From positions 1 through 35,666 of the forward strand of contig JAMOAW010000053.1 of assembly GCA_039908535.1 (NCBI GenBank): 35,666 nt of DNA. Direction: 5' to 3'. Position 1 is the stretch's first letter. Each line of letters begins with the position of its first letter. The notes under the pieces were generated by a model. That model had not been told where the DNA came from and ran no database searches. It saw only the letters and a program-made list of their open reading frames with translations. The stretch comes from JAMOAW01 sp039908535. GTDB taxonomy: Bacteria > Pseudomonadota > Magnetococcia > Magnetococcales > JADFZT01. A program made the position numbers and the translations under genes. Below are positions 23,801 to 33,102 of this stretch, piece after piece.

Positions 23801-26714
23801 AACTAGATCCTGCATTATTTAATCCATCTGGACTGGCATGATAGGCCCCTATGATTAAATCATCAAATCCATCTCCGTTCACATCACCCGCAGAGCTGAC
23901 TGACCAACCGCTATTATCGCCGGTGGATACACCATTTATGCGAAGACCATTGGAGCCGTTTAAAGTGTCAAGGTTTAATGTACTACTAAATCCAGATGCC
24001 TTGCCAAATATAATGTAACTGGCACCAGAATCCATGTTTCCGTTTGTATCCACCATGGGGGCACCGATGATCAGATCGTCGTAACCATCGCCATTGATGT
24101 CACCTGCATTGCTGACCGACCGACCAGTCTCGTCATAATTTTCCACACCTAATAAACGGAAGCCGTTGACTCCACTCAGTGAGGAAAGATCTTGTCCATT
24201 ACCGGTGCTAATAATGATATCTGTATCCAAAAGCAATGACATAGCCCCTTGATGATATATATTGTACAGATTGTTATCAACGGTTTGCTGTCCTTGCCAA
24301 TTCCAATCATTTCCTATAGATATCGTATCCATACCATCCCCCATCACCCGGAGAGATGTTCCAGAGATGATCTGGCCGATCGTTAAGAGATCCAACTTTA
24401 GGAAGTGGTTGCCAATACCAGATTGAAGATCAATGAGTTCGATTCCGTCGATGAGGCCTGATGAACCATTTGCCGTGAGGTCGAGATTAATCTGTGATCC
24501 ATCTAGCCGCAGAGTATCAATCCCACCGCCGCCATCAATGGATTTAAACGTGTTGTCACAGATGGAGAGAATATCGTCTCCATTTGCACCAATTAGGATA
24601 TCTGCTCCGCCATTGCCAATGATGGTATCGTTTCCAAGTCCACCCCGCAGGGTGTCGGCTTCAGGTGTCCCTTCAATAGTTTGCCCAACCGTAGAGAGAT
24701 TTGTGTAATTGCTGCCAAAGACGACATAACTGGCACCAGAGGTATTCCCACCAAATTTTGCACCATCGGCCCCGATGATGATATCGTCAAAGCCATCTCC
24801 GTTTACATCTCCAGCGGCACTCACCGATACACCGCTATAGTCACCTTTTGTCGCACCATCCAAGCGAAACCCTTTGGTGCCATCTAAGGTAGAGAGATCT
24901 ATGGAGGTGATCCCATGTTCACTTCCAAAAACAAGGTAACTGGCTCCAGAGTAGTCTCCACCCGTATCCGCCCATTTGGCCCCGATGAGGATATCACTGA
25001 AACCATCGCCGTTGAAATCTCCTGCACCACTCACCGAGAAGCCGCTTAAGTCGTTGGCTGCGGCTCCAGATAGGTCGGATTCGTATGAAATGCCAGAGGC
25101 ACTGCCATATAAAATGGAGGTGAATCCAGATTTGGACAGGCCATTTAGATCGCCCCATTTTTGACCGAGGATAAGATCGTCATAGCCATCGCCGTTTACA
25201 TCTCCAGCACTGCTTGCTGCCGCACCACCCAACATATCATCCCGCATTCCATATTTAATAAAACCATCGGAATAATTTAAGTTAGCAAGGTTTATCGTGG
25301 ATGCAAATCCCGAGGAATCTTTGCCATAGATGACGTAAAATGCGCCTCCATCTACTTTTCCAGACCATCCATTAAAACTCACCCCAGGCGCACCGATGAG
25401 GATATCATCATGGCCATCCCCATTGATATCTCCAGCACTGTTCACCGAGTAACCGCTGAAGTCATGCGCATTTCCACCATCTATGCGAAAGCCGTTGCTG
25501 CCGTCGAGAGTGGAGAGATCTATATGGTTATTAAATTCGGAATTGTGGCCAAACACCACGTAGGTTGATCCTGAGTCAGTTCCATGATGATCTGTCCATT
25601 TGGCTCCGATAAGGAGATCGTCAAATCCATCGCCATTGACATCTCCGGCCCCGCTTACCGACCAACCGCTTAAGTCATCTTTATTGACGCCATTGAGACG
25701 AAAGCCGTTGGTACCATCCAGGGAGGAGAGATTTATGGAGGAATCGAAATGAGACGATTTGCCAAAGATAACATAACTTGCGCCAGATTTGCTGATACCA
25801 TTGGGATCTGCCCACATGGCACCGATAATGATATCATCAAAGCCATCGCCGTTTATATCTCCAGCTCCGCTCACCGATCGACCGCTATAGTCGAAGGCCT
25901 CTGTCCCATTAATGCGAAAGCCATTGTTGCCATTTAAGGTGGAGAGGTCTAATGTGGAAGAAAAACCCGAAGCACTGCCAAAGACAACATAACTGGCTCC
26001 AGAATAGCTTCCGCCAGGATCGGCACCTAGGGCCCCGATCAGAAGATCGCTAAAGCCATCGCCGTTCATATCTCCCGCATCGCTTACCGACCAACCGCTC
26101 CAATCATCGGTATTTACGCCGTCAATGCGGAAGCCAGTTTTGCCATCTAAGGTGGAGAGATCAATGCTGTTGGCACCCATCACATAATTCCATGTTTTAA
26201 CCGAAGAGAAGGTGGTCGGTAAAGTCGTATCGACAGAGCCGACTCGATATTCCAAATTCCAATTCCCTCCCAAAGCGGCGGAACCGGTAAAATCGGTAGA
26301 GGCGGCAACATTGGCTCCAGTAAGATTGGCCAACTCGTGGATCAATTTACGCCCCTCTTCATTCGCCGCAACATGGCAGCCATAAAAGAGAATATCGGCA
26401 TCGTCAGTTAGAGAATAAGACCAGTCATGTAGATCATCGGTATAGTTATCCAGAGTTTCCAGTGTAAGCGTGCTGGTGCCAAGCTGAATTTTTCCTGGTA
26501 ATCCGTGAAAAAGAATATGAATTTCAGAAATGGCTTGGTAATTAGAAATTACATTTGAAATTTGTATAAAACCGTCTTTGTCTGCCGGCAGACGAAAAAT
26601 TTGTACGTTAGATTCAAGGGATTGAATTAAATGATCTGGTTCTTGAATTGAGGCATCAAGAAATAAGAGTCGTACTGGTTTTGCCGTAGAAGCAAAATAA
26701 TTTAATGATAACAT
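20808..26714 (-). CDS. Giant DUF4347 / FG-GAP repeat secreted adhesin-like protein
   Basis: A 1968-residue protein. An N-terminal DUF4347 domain (about 14-170, with HILFHGLPG and ILFYGCHVAA) is typical of very large secreted proteins. A first run of seven FG-GAP units (about 180-670; Ca-binding loops of the DxNGDGxxDLLIG type) should form one seven-bladed integrin-alpha-like propeller. A short RTX-like Ca-binding stretch follows (about 680-715; LRGGLGNDTIIGNGGADILIG read in part). A second run of seven FG-GAP units (about 850-1330) is next, then an Ig-like domain (about 1443-1525), six DFNGDGKxDILW repeats (1530-1840) and an acidic, RTX-type C-terminus (DLIDLSNI, DGVDTLMLIN) suited to type I secretion. 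There is no Sec signal. No transporter genes lie nearby. A role in attachment is inferred from family. AAGGAAA precedes the ATG. Confidence 0.9.
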   Translation of the reverse strand: MLSLNYFASTAKPVRLLFLDASIQEPDHLIQSLESNVQIFRLPADKDGFIQISNVISNYQAISEIHILFHGLPGKIQLGTSTLTLETLDNYTDDLHDWSYSLTDDADILFYGCHVAANEEGRKLIHELANLTGANVAASTDFTGSAALGGNWNLEYRVGSVDTTLPTTFSSVKTWNYVMGANSIDLSTLDGKTGFRIDGVNTDDWSGWSVSDAGDMNGDGFSDLLIGALGADPGGSYSGASYVVFGSASGFSSTLDLSTLNGNNGFRINGTEAFDYSGRSVSGAGDINGDGFDDIIIGAMWADPNGISKSGASYVIFGKSSHFDSSINLSSLDGTNGFRLNGVNKDDLSGWSVSGAGDVNGDGFDDLLIGAKWTDHHGTDSGSTYVVFGHNSEFNNHIDLSTLDGSNGFRIDGGNAHDFSGYSVNSAGDINGDGHDDILIGAPGVSFNGWSGKVDGGAFYVIYGKDSSGFASTINLANLNYSDGFIKYGMRDDMLGGAAASSAGDVNGDGYDDLILGQKWGDLNGLSKSGFTSILYGSASGISYESDLSGAAANDLSGFSVSGAGDFNGDGFSDILIGAKWADTGGDYSGASYLVFGSEHGITSIDLSTLDGTKGFRLDGATKGDYSGVSVSAAGDVNGDGFDDIIIGADGAKFGGNTSGASYVVFGSNYTNLSTVGQTIEGTPEADTLRGGLGNDTIIGNGGADILIGANGDDILSICDNTFKSIDGGGGIDTLRLDGSQINLDLTANGSSGLIDGIELIDLQSGIGNHFLKLDLLTIGQIISGTSLRVMGDGMDTISIGNDWNWQGQQTVDNNLYNIYHQGAMSLLLDTDIIISTGNGQDLSSLSGVNGFRLLGVENYDETGRSVSNAGDINGDGYDDLIIGAPMVDTNGNMDSGASYIIFGKASGFSSTLNLDTLNGSNGLRINGVSTGDNSGWSVSSAGDVNGDGFDDLIIGAYHASPDGLNNAGSSYVVFGHATGFTSTLDLSTLNGNNGFRLDGATDGDNSGRSVSSAGDINNDGYDDLIIGTPLGDINEIIDSGAVYIVYGKSSGFSDTLDLSTLNGNNGFQLNSSNSNDHVGFTVSNAGDVNGDRIDDLLVGSWGLNPEFYVLFGKTSGLSPTIDLSTLDGTNGFRLDGVIDSGFYNGYTWNGQSISSAGDINGDNFDDIIIGSPGFNGGAGASYVVFGKASFSANVNLATLDGTNGFRIDGVAPGDHSGESASGAGDVNGDGFDDLLIGAHNASTNINFSGASYLIFGKASGFTSTLNLSTLNASSGLRLNGTSEYGDQNGVSVSNAGDINGDGFDDIIIGAPYAEDNGMSTGASYVLFGSPTLGKNAYTPTQIVNNLHMSSDTGISTTDFVTNVAIQTITATLSTQLESGDILYGSIDDGTTWTNISNKVSGTSISWNNVTLAESGTILFKVTNAASYSTTSGNQAYVVDTTEPIVTIDPLPILTADNLLTGTLESGATLNLSINGTPLTPTVVGSTWSYTLTSADIADTMEIVASATDTAGNTSDVDASGSGSLVTLAPTLRVVSDFNGDGKSDILWQHSESGQLDVWAMDGTNTLNHSTLKTVADLNWQVSDIGDFDGNGIADILWQNSQTGEVQIWTDGDTTQANLIAPKMTSNPAWKIAGSSDFNGDGKTDILWHNSQTGQVNIWAMDGATRVNSLKPKTMSDLAWEISGTNDFNGDGKADILWHNTQSGKLAIWTTNGISMVNHAPPLMTSNPSWKIAGVNDFNGDGKADILWYHTQTGNVQLWTMDGATKVTGSSLGVMSDLSWNISEIGDYNGDGQADILWHNNDTGAIDIWTTGNTTSNTDSIKSTLVNDLSWKIVPTTDETIKLDSVQKITTHTENQDTTNGLSNSDFGNDNTTDSSSDLSHDLDGIFDFGTDDLIDLSNITGITSASQADDLGMAQNNTSLLSVNDGVDTLMLINTSGAELTTLSDFDLTFSVVGTDVHSIDDFTLPA

Positions 26715-26767
26715 GATAATTTTCCTTATTTATAGGTATGGAGCGTATGGTATTTCCACATGAAAAG

Positions 26768-26798
26768 ATTGATGAAACTATAATAAAATTTCATCAAT
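26768..26798. promoter_or_regulatory. Inverted repeat upstream of the adhesin gene
   Basis: Perfect 10-base arms ATTGATGAAA and TTTCATCAAT are separated by 11 bases, 54 bases upstream of the adhesin ATG, in an AT-rich region (26715-26934) without genes. It could be an operator or a leader hairpin. Confidence 0.35.
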
Positions 26799-26880
26799 TA
26801 TAGATAAATGTGTCATTTTTACAACGAGTGGCATTTTAAAGTCAAGAGGATTTTTTAATATACGAGATAATCTGGAACGA

Positions 26881-26915
26881 CCATAGGGTAGGGGGGGATT
26901 ATTTCTACCCTATGG
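26881..26915 (-). terminator. Hairpin downstream of the MCP gene
   Basis: A perfect 11-bp stem, CCATAGGGTAG / CTACCCTATGG, with a 13-base loop starts 19 bases after the MCP stop. There is no U-run on either strand, so it may act as a transcript-end stabiliser rather than a classical terminator. Confidence 0.5.
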
Positions 26916-26934
26916 ATCGTCCGTCTAAGATTGT

Positions 26935-29238
26935 TTAAAATGATTGTTTCTCAATCATCAAACGATGAGATGTATCAAAGGTGTGCAAGGCTGCACCAGA
27001 AGAGGGGCGGTTGATTTTAAAAAAGGCGATGGCCTCTTCTAGATGGGCCGAGTGAGAGGTGAGATCTTCGGCGGCATTAGAAAGTGCTCCAGAGGAGGTA
27101 GCGTTTTGTTGAATGACTTGATCTAATTGTTGAATTGCCGCATTAATTTGAGTGGTCCCCTCGGACTGCTCTCGGCTGGCGGCGACAATTTCTTGGACCA
27201 GTTCGGCGGTCTTTTGAATGTCAGGGACCAGTTTGGCCAACATGCTGCCCGCTTTTTCAGAAATCGAAACACTGGTGCCTGAAAGTTGGCTGATCTCGGC
27301 TGCCGCCACTTGACTGCGTTCGGCCAGCTTGCGTACCTCGGCGGCCACCACGGCAAATCCTTTGCCGTGTTCGCCAGCTCGGGCCGCTTCAATGGCGGCA
27401 TTGAGGGCCAAGAGATTGGTTTGTCGCGCAATTTCTTCAATAATGGAAATTTTGGCGGCAATTTGTTTCATGGCCGCCACCGCTTCACCAACGGCTTGGC
27501 CACTCTCTTGGGCATCTTTGGCGGCTTGCGTAGAAATTTTTTCTGTAATAGCGGCATTTTCGGCGTTTTGCTGAATACTCGCGGCAATCTCCTCCATGGC
27601 CGAAGAGGTCTCTTCCACTGAGGCGGCTTGTTGGGTGGCCCCTTGAGCCACGGTTTGGGCGTTGTTGTTAACGGAATGACTACCGTCAACTAAATTTTCA
27701 CTGATAGAGATCAAAGAATTAACGGTTTTTTGAAGGTTTGTTGTCATCTCTTTCATGGCCCCAAAAATTCCCATGGGCCGACACTTCCCGTCAAAAGAGA
27801 CGGTCAAATCCCCCTTGGCAATTTGGAGGACAATAGACTGTACAACGGCGGGTTCACATCCAAGTTGCGAGAAAATTTCTCGGGTAACCAATATTCCAAA
27901 CAGGGCCGCCACCAGGGTGATGATAAGGGTGAAAATAAGATAGCTTAAAAAGGCATGATGGGCATGAGTTTTGGAGTTTGTCGTGATCGTATGGAGATCT
28001 TGTGCCAGTTTGTCTTCAACCTCTTTAAGAAGATTGATCTTTTGCGTGATTGTTTTAAACCAAATCGTGGCATCTACACCAAAATGGCCGCTTGAGGTTA
28101 GGGTGCTTAAATGAGCAAAGGCCTCCAAGGCTGGTTTGTCATTTAAGCTTTCTTCGGTAATTATTTGGGTATCGGTTGTTTTGGATTTGGCTATTGCGCT
28201 CATTTTTTCTAGGCTAACTTTGTATTGCTCAATGGTGCTGCGTAGCGTGGTTAGAAAGGCTTTTTCTTCCGCTGTCACATCGGACAGGGCTTCGTAGGCG
28301 GTCAAGTTGGTGAGAATTTCTTGATAACTGGTCAGAAATTGTTGTTGATTTTGATCGGTTTGCTTCAACATAAATTGTTGATAATGGTGAATGGCTCCAC
28401 CGTAGCCGAAAGATTTGGAGAGGTTGTAAAGAATATCAGCTTTTTTGTTGGCTGTTCCTTTGACAAAGGCAATGTCACGCATCCGTTGCACTTCGCTAAC
28501 AATGGGATCGGCCATTTTTTTTGTAAAAAAATCCACTTGATCTTGAGGAGCGATCCCTTGAAACACCTGGAAAAATGTGGATTGTTCCGTGACTAAAACA
28601 CCGAGGCGTAAAAACATGCCAGGACTAAAGTAATCCTGCGCAAAGGTGTTGGCTAGGACGGCTCGTTCAATTCCAGCTCGCTCTTTACCAAGTAAAAAAT
28701 TGACGTAACCCGTCGCATAAGGAACCACCTCAATGGTCGCCAATTTGGATATTTCACCAATCGCTTTCAGAGCCGCTCCGTTCATGGCGGTGTAAAAACC
28801 AATGGCTTTAGGGGCCGGAACGCTTTGTTCTTGTACCTGCTTACGGATACCATCCAATTGATCCAGACGGCTTAATGTGTCGTTTAAAGCTGTAAGAAAA
28901 TTTTGATTGTAGCGGTTGCTATCAAAATGGGTAAGATAGGTTTTTAGGGTGGCGCGGTGTTCATCCGTCAATTTTTTTTGGTTGGTGAGTTCATCGGCAA
29001 AATTTTTACCTTTGCTGCCTAGGAAGCCAGCACTCATGCCGCGTTCCTTTTGTGCTTCGTGGACCAAGGCACTGATCTCGACCGCTAAGCCAGAGAGTTG
29101 TTCCATATCTTCCATCTGGCGAGAGACCGCGTGTTTATCATAGACTCCTAGAGCACCAAAAAAAATCAAACCAGTCAGTGGAATAAGAAGCAGAATAAAC
29201 AGTTTGGTCTTAAGTTTAAGATATTGCAAAAAAATCAT
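26935..29238 (-). CDS. Methyl-accepting chemotaxis protein with NIT-type sensor
   Basis: A 767-residue receptor. TM1 is at about 12-31, TM2 at about 429-451. The periplasmic part of about 390 residues begins with HEAQKERGMSAGFLGSKG (60-77), the mark of the nitrate/nitrite-sensing NIT domain, and is long and helical. HAMP follows (about 450-500), then the cytoplasmic signalling coiled coil with the hairpin tip EEIARQTNLLALNAAIEAAR (601-620) and AGEHGKGFAVVA. It would couple a small ligand, by family perhaps nitrate or nitrite, to the CheA/CheW array, but no che genes lie in the window and the ligand is not established. No C-terminal CheR-binding pentapeptide is present. It is transcribed alone, 122 bases beyond the HD-GYP gene. 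AGGA lies nine bases before the ATG. Confidence 0.92.
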   Translation of the reverse strand: MIFLQYLKLKTKLFILLLIPLTGLIFFGALGVYDKHAVSRQMEDMEQLSGLAVEISALVHEAQKERGMSAGFLGSKGKNFADELTNQKKLTDEHRATLKTYLTHFDSNRYNQNFLTALNDTLSRLDQLDGIRKQVQEQSVPAPKAIGFYTAMNGAALKAIGEISKLATIEVVPYATGYVNFLLGKERAGIERAVLANTFAQDYFSPGMFLRLGVLVTEQSTFFQVFQGIAPQDQVDFFTKKMADPIVSEVQRMRDIAFVKGTANKKADILYNLSKSFGYGGAIHHYQQFMLKQTDQNQQQFLTSYQEILTNLTAYEALSDVTAEEKAFLTTLRSTIEQYKVSLEKMSAIAKSKTTDTQIITEESLNDKPALEAFAHLSTLTSSGHFGVDATIWFKTITQKINLLKEVEDKLAQDLHTITTNSKTHAHHAFLSYLIFTLIITLVAALFGILVTREIFSQLGCEPAVVQSIVLQIAKGDLTVSFDGKCRPMGIFGAMKEMTTNLQKTVNSLISISENLVDGSHSVNNNAQTVAQGATQQAASVEETSSAMEEIAASIQQNAENAAITEKISTQAAKDAQESGQAVGEAVAAMKQIAAKISIIEEIARQTNLLALNAAIEAARAGEHGKGFAVVAAEVRKLAERSQVAAAEISQLSGTSVSISEKAGSMLAKLVPDIQKTAELVQEIVAASREQSEGTTQINAAIQQLDQVIQQNATSSGALSNAAEDLTSHSAHLEEAIAFFKINRPSSGAALHTFDTSHRLMIEKQSF

Positions 29239-29332
29239 AGATTTTTTCCTAAAATATTCATGATTGTTGCTGAAGTGTATGAAGTTTAAAATTTTTAAAT
29301 AACTTGGAAAGTGAAAGAATTTAAATAAAAAT

Positions 29333-29350
29333 ACAAATCACTTTATTTGT
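29333..29350 (-). terminator. Weak AT-rich hairpin after the HD-GYP gene
   Basis: On the minus strand, ACAAAT-AAAGTG-ATTTGT is followed by ATTTTTATTT, ten bases after the HD-GYP stop. The 6-bp stem is weak, and this is the only terminator candidate for the five-gene signalling operon. Confidence 0.3.
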
Positions 29351-29360
29351 CAAGGTTATT

Positions 29361-30926
29361 TTATTTTCCTGGAAAGAGATTTAAAATTGTTTCTAACTCC
29401 CCGCATTGATGTAACTCCAGCAGGGCATCCACCACTTTTGGGTCAAAGTGCTGGCCTTTTTTGGCTTGAATTTCAGCAAGGGTATCTGTTAAATTCCAGG
29501 CGGGTTTATAAGGGCGGGGGCTGATTAACGCATCAAAAACATCCGCAACACCGACAATTCGCGCAGCCAAAGGGATCTCTTCGCCCATGAGCCCCTGCGG
29601 ATATCCCGTGCCATCCCAACGCTCGTGGTGACCGAGGGTGATTTGGCGGATTAATTCAAAATGGGGACTATCGCCGATGATTTTTAAACCAATCTCTGGA
29701 TGACGTTTAATAATCTCAAACTCGTCATGATTTAATCGGCTGGTTTTTTGTAAGATGGTCTCGGAAACTCCCATTTTTCCGAGATCGTGGAGCATACTGG
29801 CAAGAGCCAACTCTTCGGCGGACTCCTTGGAAAAATTTAATTGCAAAGCCAGTAGACGGGTAAAATAAACAATGCGGTTGATATGGCTGCCAGTGTCCCA
29901 ATCTTTGTATTCGGAGGCGACGGCTAATCGATAGTGAATTTCTCGGTAGGCAGCTTTTACCTCGTTGTTTAGCCAAAGATTTTCAATACCAGTAGCGCAT
30001 TGATTGGCAAAGATAAATAAAATTTGCCATTGATCATGAGTAAGTTTATGGACATTTTCCAGATAGATAAATCCAACGGTTTGAAAACCCACGACCATGG
30101 GTAAATAGAGGCGTCCAGATTCTGGTCTGTTGCCATCATTTTCTCCAAATCTTTGAATGATTTGTGTACACTCTTCGCTCGGTTTGGAAAAACGACCTGT
30201 TCCACAACGATAGTTGATCTCTAAAGCATCAGGAGAATCCTTTGAGGCGATGAGTGCTAAGGCTGGTGTGCCTGCTGATAACGCATGATGTCCTAAGCTG
30301 GCAATATTATAAAGAGAGAGAGTCTGGGTCAAAATACCTTCAAAAAAGGTATCCATCTGACGCAATTTAAACAAACTAGGCGAGGAACTTAAAATATGGG
30401 CCAATCCCTTTTTGGTGGATTCAATACGTTGGATATCGTTGTAAGATTTTAAGGCACAACGAACGGTGGTATAGAGTTTTTGGGCGGTCAGTTCGGTTTT
30501 TTCTTTGTAATCGTCGATATCGTATCGGTCAATCACCGATTGCTCTGGAGCCAATCCTGGTTGGCCAGTACGAATAATGAGACGAATGGAATGGTTGTGT
30601 AAATCGTTGCGAATATAATTGACTAAATCCAAACCAGCCATATCACTTTCCATGACCACATCAATTAAGGCCAGGGCGAAGTCGGCATGATCTTGCAGAA
30701 CTTGTTTCCCCTCTTGAGCGGAAAAGGCGTTGTAAAATTTTAGTTTATGGCCTTCATAGGTAAATTCAGTCAGATTTAAAGCTGTCAGTTGATGCACGGT
30801 TGGCTCATCATCCACAATCAAAATTTTCCAAAACCCAGACACTCCTGGCGTTAAAGATTTGGTCAAAAGTGAGCTTTTAGGCTGAGTATGGCCATTCGAG
30901 GGGTTCTGACGCAAAATTTTAACCAT
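29361..30926 (-). CDS. Response regulator with HD-GYP c-di-GMP phosphodiesterase output
   Basis: A 521-residue protein. The receiver domain (34-158) has the acidic pair D39/D40, phospho-acceptor D89 and a Lys at 141/143. A DUF3369 (GAF-like) middle region (about 170-320) follows, then an HD-GYP domain (about 330-510) with H380-D381 (MLHDLGK), H433-H434 and the diagnostic DGTGYP (438-443), and D462 in ADVFDAL. Catalytic residues for hydrolysis of c-di-GMP appear complete. Its start overlaps the end of the upstream histidine kinase gene by eight bases, so that kinase is its probable phosphodonor. It is the last gene of the five-gene operon and could counter signals read by the PilZ protein at the other end of the window. 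Confidence 0.94.
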   Translation of the reverse strand: MVKILRQNPSNGHTQPKSSLLTKSLTPGVSGFWKILIVDDEPTVHQLTALNLTEFTYEGHKLKFYNAFSAQEGKQVLQDHADFALALIDVVMESDMAGLDLVNYIRNDLHNHSIRLIIRTGQPGLAPEQSVIDRYDIDDYKEKTELTAQKLYTTVRCALKSYNDIQRIESTKKGLAHILSSSPSLFKLRQMDTFFEGILTQTLSLYNIASLGHHALSAGTPALALIASKDSPDALEINYRCGTGRFSKPSEECTQIIQRFGENDGNRPESGRLYLPMVVGFQTVGFIYLENVHKLTHDQWQILFIFANQCATGIENLWLNNEVKAAYREIHYRLAVASEYKDWDTGSHINRIVYFTRLLALQLNFSKESAEELALASMLHDLGKMGVSETILQKTSRLNHDEFEIIKRHPEIGLKIIGDSPHFELIRQITLGHHERWDGTGYPQGLMGEEIPLAARIVGVADVFDALISPRPYKPAWNLTDTLAEIQAKKGQHFDPKVVDALLELHQCGELETILNLFPGK

Positions 30927-33102
30927 CGTGTGTTAGCTCCAGATTTTGCATAATTTTTAGAGGAAAGAGAATATTTAAAGCAACCCCCTCTCCAGGGTGG
31001 CTGCCGCATTGGATTTCGCCTTTTAACTGATTTGTTACGAGATTATAGCAAATATACATCCCTAAACCGGTGCCGCCAGATTTGCGGGCGGTGGTGACAA
31101 AGGGTTCAAAAATGCGCATCAAGGTTTCTGGTCGCATTCCGTTGCCATTATCTTGATAATAAAGCCCAACCTGTTTTGAATTTAGATCAATTTGCGCCGT
31201 TACCTCAATAACTCCTGATTTGGCCCCGTTATCAAATCCATGCAGAAGGCTGTTCATAAAAAAATTGGTTAATATTTGGGCAATAACTCCAGGATAGCTG
31301 ATAATGTTTATATTTGATGGGCATTCATTGTGAATGTCAATCTTCGTTTTTTTAAAACGATTGCTAACAGAGACAATAACATCAGCAATCACCTCACGCA
31401 AATTGATGAGATGCTCCTCTTCAGTGGATTGATCAACGCTGGTACGTTTAAAACGAGAAACCAAATCTGCTGCTCGTGTGAGGCTGGAGAGGGCCAAGTT
31501 GGAAACTTCGACCAAATGGTTTAAACGTTGGTCTAGTAACTCTCCGTCTACCTCTTCGGCATTTAGGAACATCTCTTTTAATCTTTGTACGGTGACTGGA
31601 ATATTGGAGACCGTCCCGATGGAAATGCCGATGGGTGTATTGATCTCATGGGCAAATCCAGCCACTAAGCGACCAAGTGAGGCCATTTTTTCGCTGCGTA
31701 TCAACTCTTCACGGGTCTGCCCCAACTCCTGAACCGTCTTGGCTAAACGGGCGTTGGTCTCAATGAGGGTTTTTGTGCGGAGTTGAACCATGATCTCTAA
31801 ATCTATTTGGTGCTGTTGTAATCGTTCTTTCATACGCGCCAAATGGCCCGCCAACACGCCGACCTCTCCTTCTTGAAGTCGGATTGGAAACGTGGCTTCC
31901 ATATCTCCATCGGCAATGCGTTGTGCCGTTTCAGCCAATTTATTTAAAGGTTTTGTTAAATATAACGTCATAAAGAAAACCACCATTCCTGCGATTGTCA
32001 AGGTGACCAGCATATTTATCGTGCTGTAGGTTTTGATACGCATAAGAGAGGTCTGACCCTCCAGCATCTCTTGTTCACTTTTAATGAGGGCAATGCTCCA
32101 TCCAAATTGGTGCAATGGTCGAAAAATGGCATAAAATTTTTTACCATTGTTCTCTTCAAACGTGAGTTCCCCTTGGTGAAGTTGTTGCATCTGCTCAACC
32201 ACATTTTTAAAACTTGGATGGTTGGAAATGGATTGATAATTTGGTAGAATTTTTTCAAGTTCAAACGGTTGCAAAAGAGCATTGTTCTCTTCAGGAAGAC
32301 GAAAATCTATCAAGACAGAAGAATCAGCAACAATTAAACCAGATTGATTGATGATAACGAAACGATTGTTCCGATCGGGAGAGGAAAAAGACCAATGGTT
32401 TTCAGAAGAGAGGCCCAGGGGCTGTTGTAACAGTTGTTGATACATAGAGAGGGGAATTTCAAAATGATAGATGGCCGGTTTGCTCCCATCTATTAGCACA
32501 ATAGGTGTTATGATGGCCATGACCCATTTTTTCGCATCTGGGGAGATGTACGGTTCGGAAAGATAGATTTGCTCTTTTTCTAAGGCAAAAGCCGCTTTAA
32601 AAAAGGGTTGATTTTTTTCATTACTGGAAAAATTTTTTTGAAGTTCGATTTTGCCATTCACAATGCGGGTATGTTCTTGTCCGGTTTTGTCGATTAAGCA
32701 GGTCTCGACGATGGGATATCGTTTTTGTAATGTCAAAATCCAATGGGTGATATTGGATTGGAGGTTGGTTTGTTCTTGGGTAAAAAGGATCTCGTCTTGA
32801 TCGTTGTAACGGTTGCCAGTGCGTGTTTCATTTAAAGAAAAATAGTCTTGAAACTCGTGGTGACTAACGGCCAAAAGAATAAGATTGCGTCCCTCTTCAT
32901 GGAAATCCTCAACAGTATGCATCAGTTTAATTAACTGATGTGACATGGCCTCCAGAGCATTTTTTGTAGCGGACTCCTCGGTGAGGGTTAGTGAAATCCA
33001 GTTGATCCATCCAGAGCTGAGCAGAATTAAAATTAGAGAAAGCAGAATAAATTTGGTTTTGATAGAATAGAGAAAATAGATTTTTTTTGATAGGATAGCC
33101 AT
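30919..33102 (-). CDS. Membrane sensor histidine kinase with periplasmic Cache-like domain
   Basis: A 727-residue kinase. TM1 is at about 16-38; a large periplasmic sensor (40-355) with DKTGQEHTRI, NQPFFKAAF and INQSGLIVADSS looks like a double Cache domain. TM2 (360-382), HAMP (383-435), a coiled coil, HisKA with H485 (GFAHEINTP) and HATPase_c with N-box FFMNSLLHG, DNGNG (651-655) and GGTGLGM (676-682) follow. The HEINTPI type belongs to the four-helix kinases often paired with receiver/HD-GYP regulators. ATG comes directly after the TAA of the PAS gene, and the 3' end overlaps the HD-GYP regulator, so the cognate regulator is clear from context. The ligand is unknown. Confidence 0.93.
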   Translation of the reverse strand: MAILSKKIYFLYSIKTKFILLSLILILLSSGWINWISLTLTEESATKNALEAMSHQLIKLMHTVEDFHEEGRNLILLAVSHHEFQDYFSLNETRTGNRYNDQDEILFTQEQTNLQSNITHWILTLQKRYPIVETCLIDKTGQEHTRIVNGKIELQKNFSSNEKNQPFFKAAFALEKEQIYLSEPYISPDAKKWVMAIITPIVLIDGSKPAIYHFEIPLSMYQQLLQQPLGLSSENHWSFSSPDRNNRFVIINQSGLIVADSSVLIDFRLPEENNALLQPFELEKILPNYQSISNHPSFKNVVEQMQQLHQGELTFEENNGKKFYAIFRPLHQFGWSIALIKSEQEMLEGQTSLMRIKTYSTINMLVTLTIAGMVVFFMTLYLTKPLNKLAETAQRIADGDMEATFPIRLQEGEVGVLAGHLARMKERLQQHQIDLEIMVQLRTKTLIETNARLAKTVQELGQTREELIRSEKMASLGRLVAGFAHEINTPIGISIGTVSNIPVTVQRLKEMFLNAEEVDGELLDQRLNHLVEVSNLALSSLTRAADLVSRFKRTSVDQSTEEEHLINLREVIADVIVSVSNRFKKTKIDIHNECPSNINIISYPGVIAQILTNFFMNSLLHGFDNGAKSGVIEVTAQIDLNSKQVGLYYQDNGNGMRPETLMRIFEPFVTTARKSGGTGLGMYICYNLVTNQLKGEIQCGSHPGEGVALNILFPLKIMQNLELTHDG

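Noticed and set aside
21190..26160. Periodic similarity that might suggest a CRISPR or satellite array
   Set aside because: The period is about 150-200 bases, diverged, and in frame with FG-GAP protein repeats; there are no identical short repeats with unique spacers.
20821..26714. Many plus-strand open frames opposite the adhesin gene (for example 20821-21150, 21568-21912, 23521-23802)
   Set aside because: They repeat with the period of the FG-GAP units and are mirror images of the repeated coding sequence.
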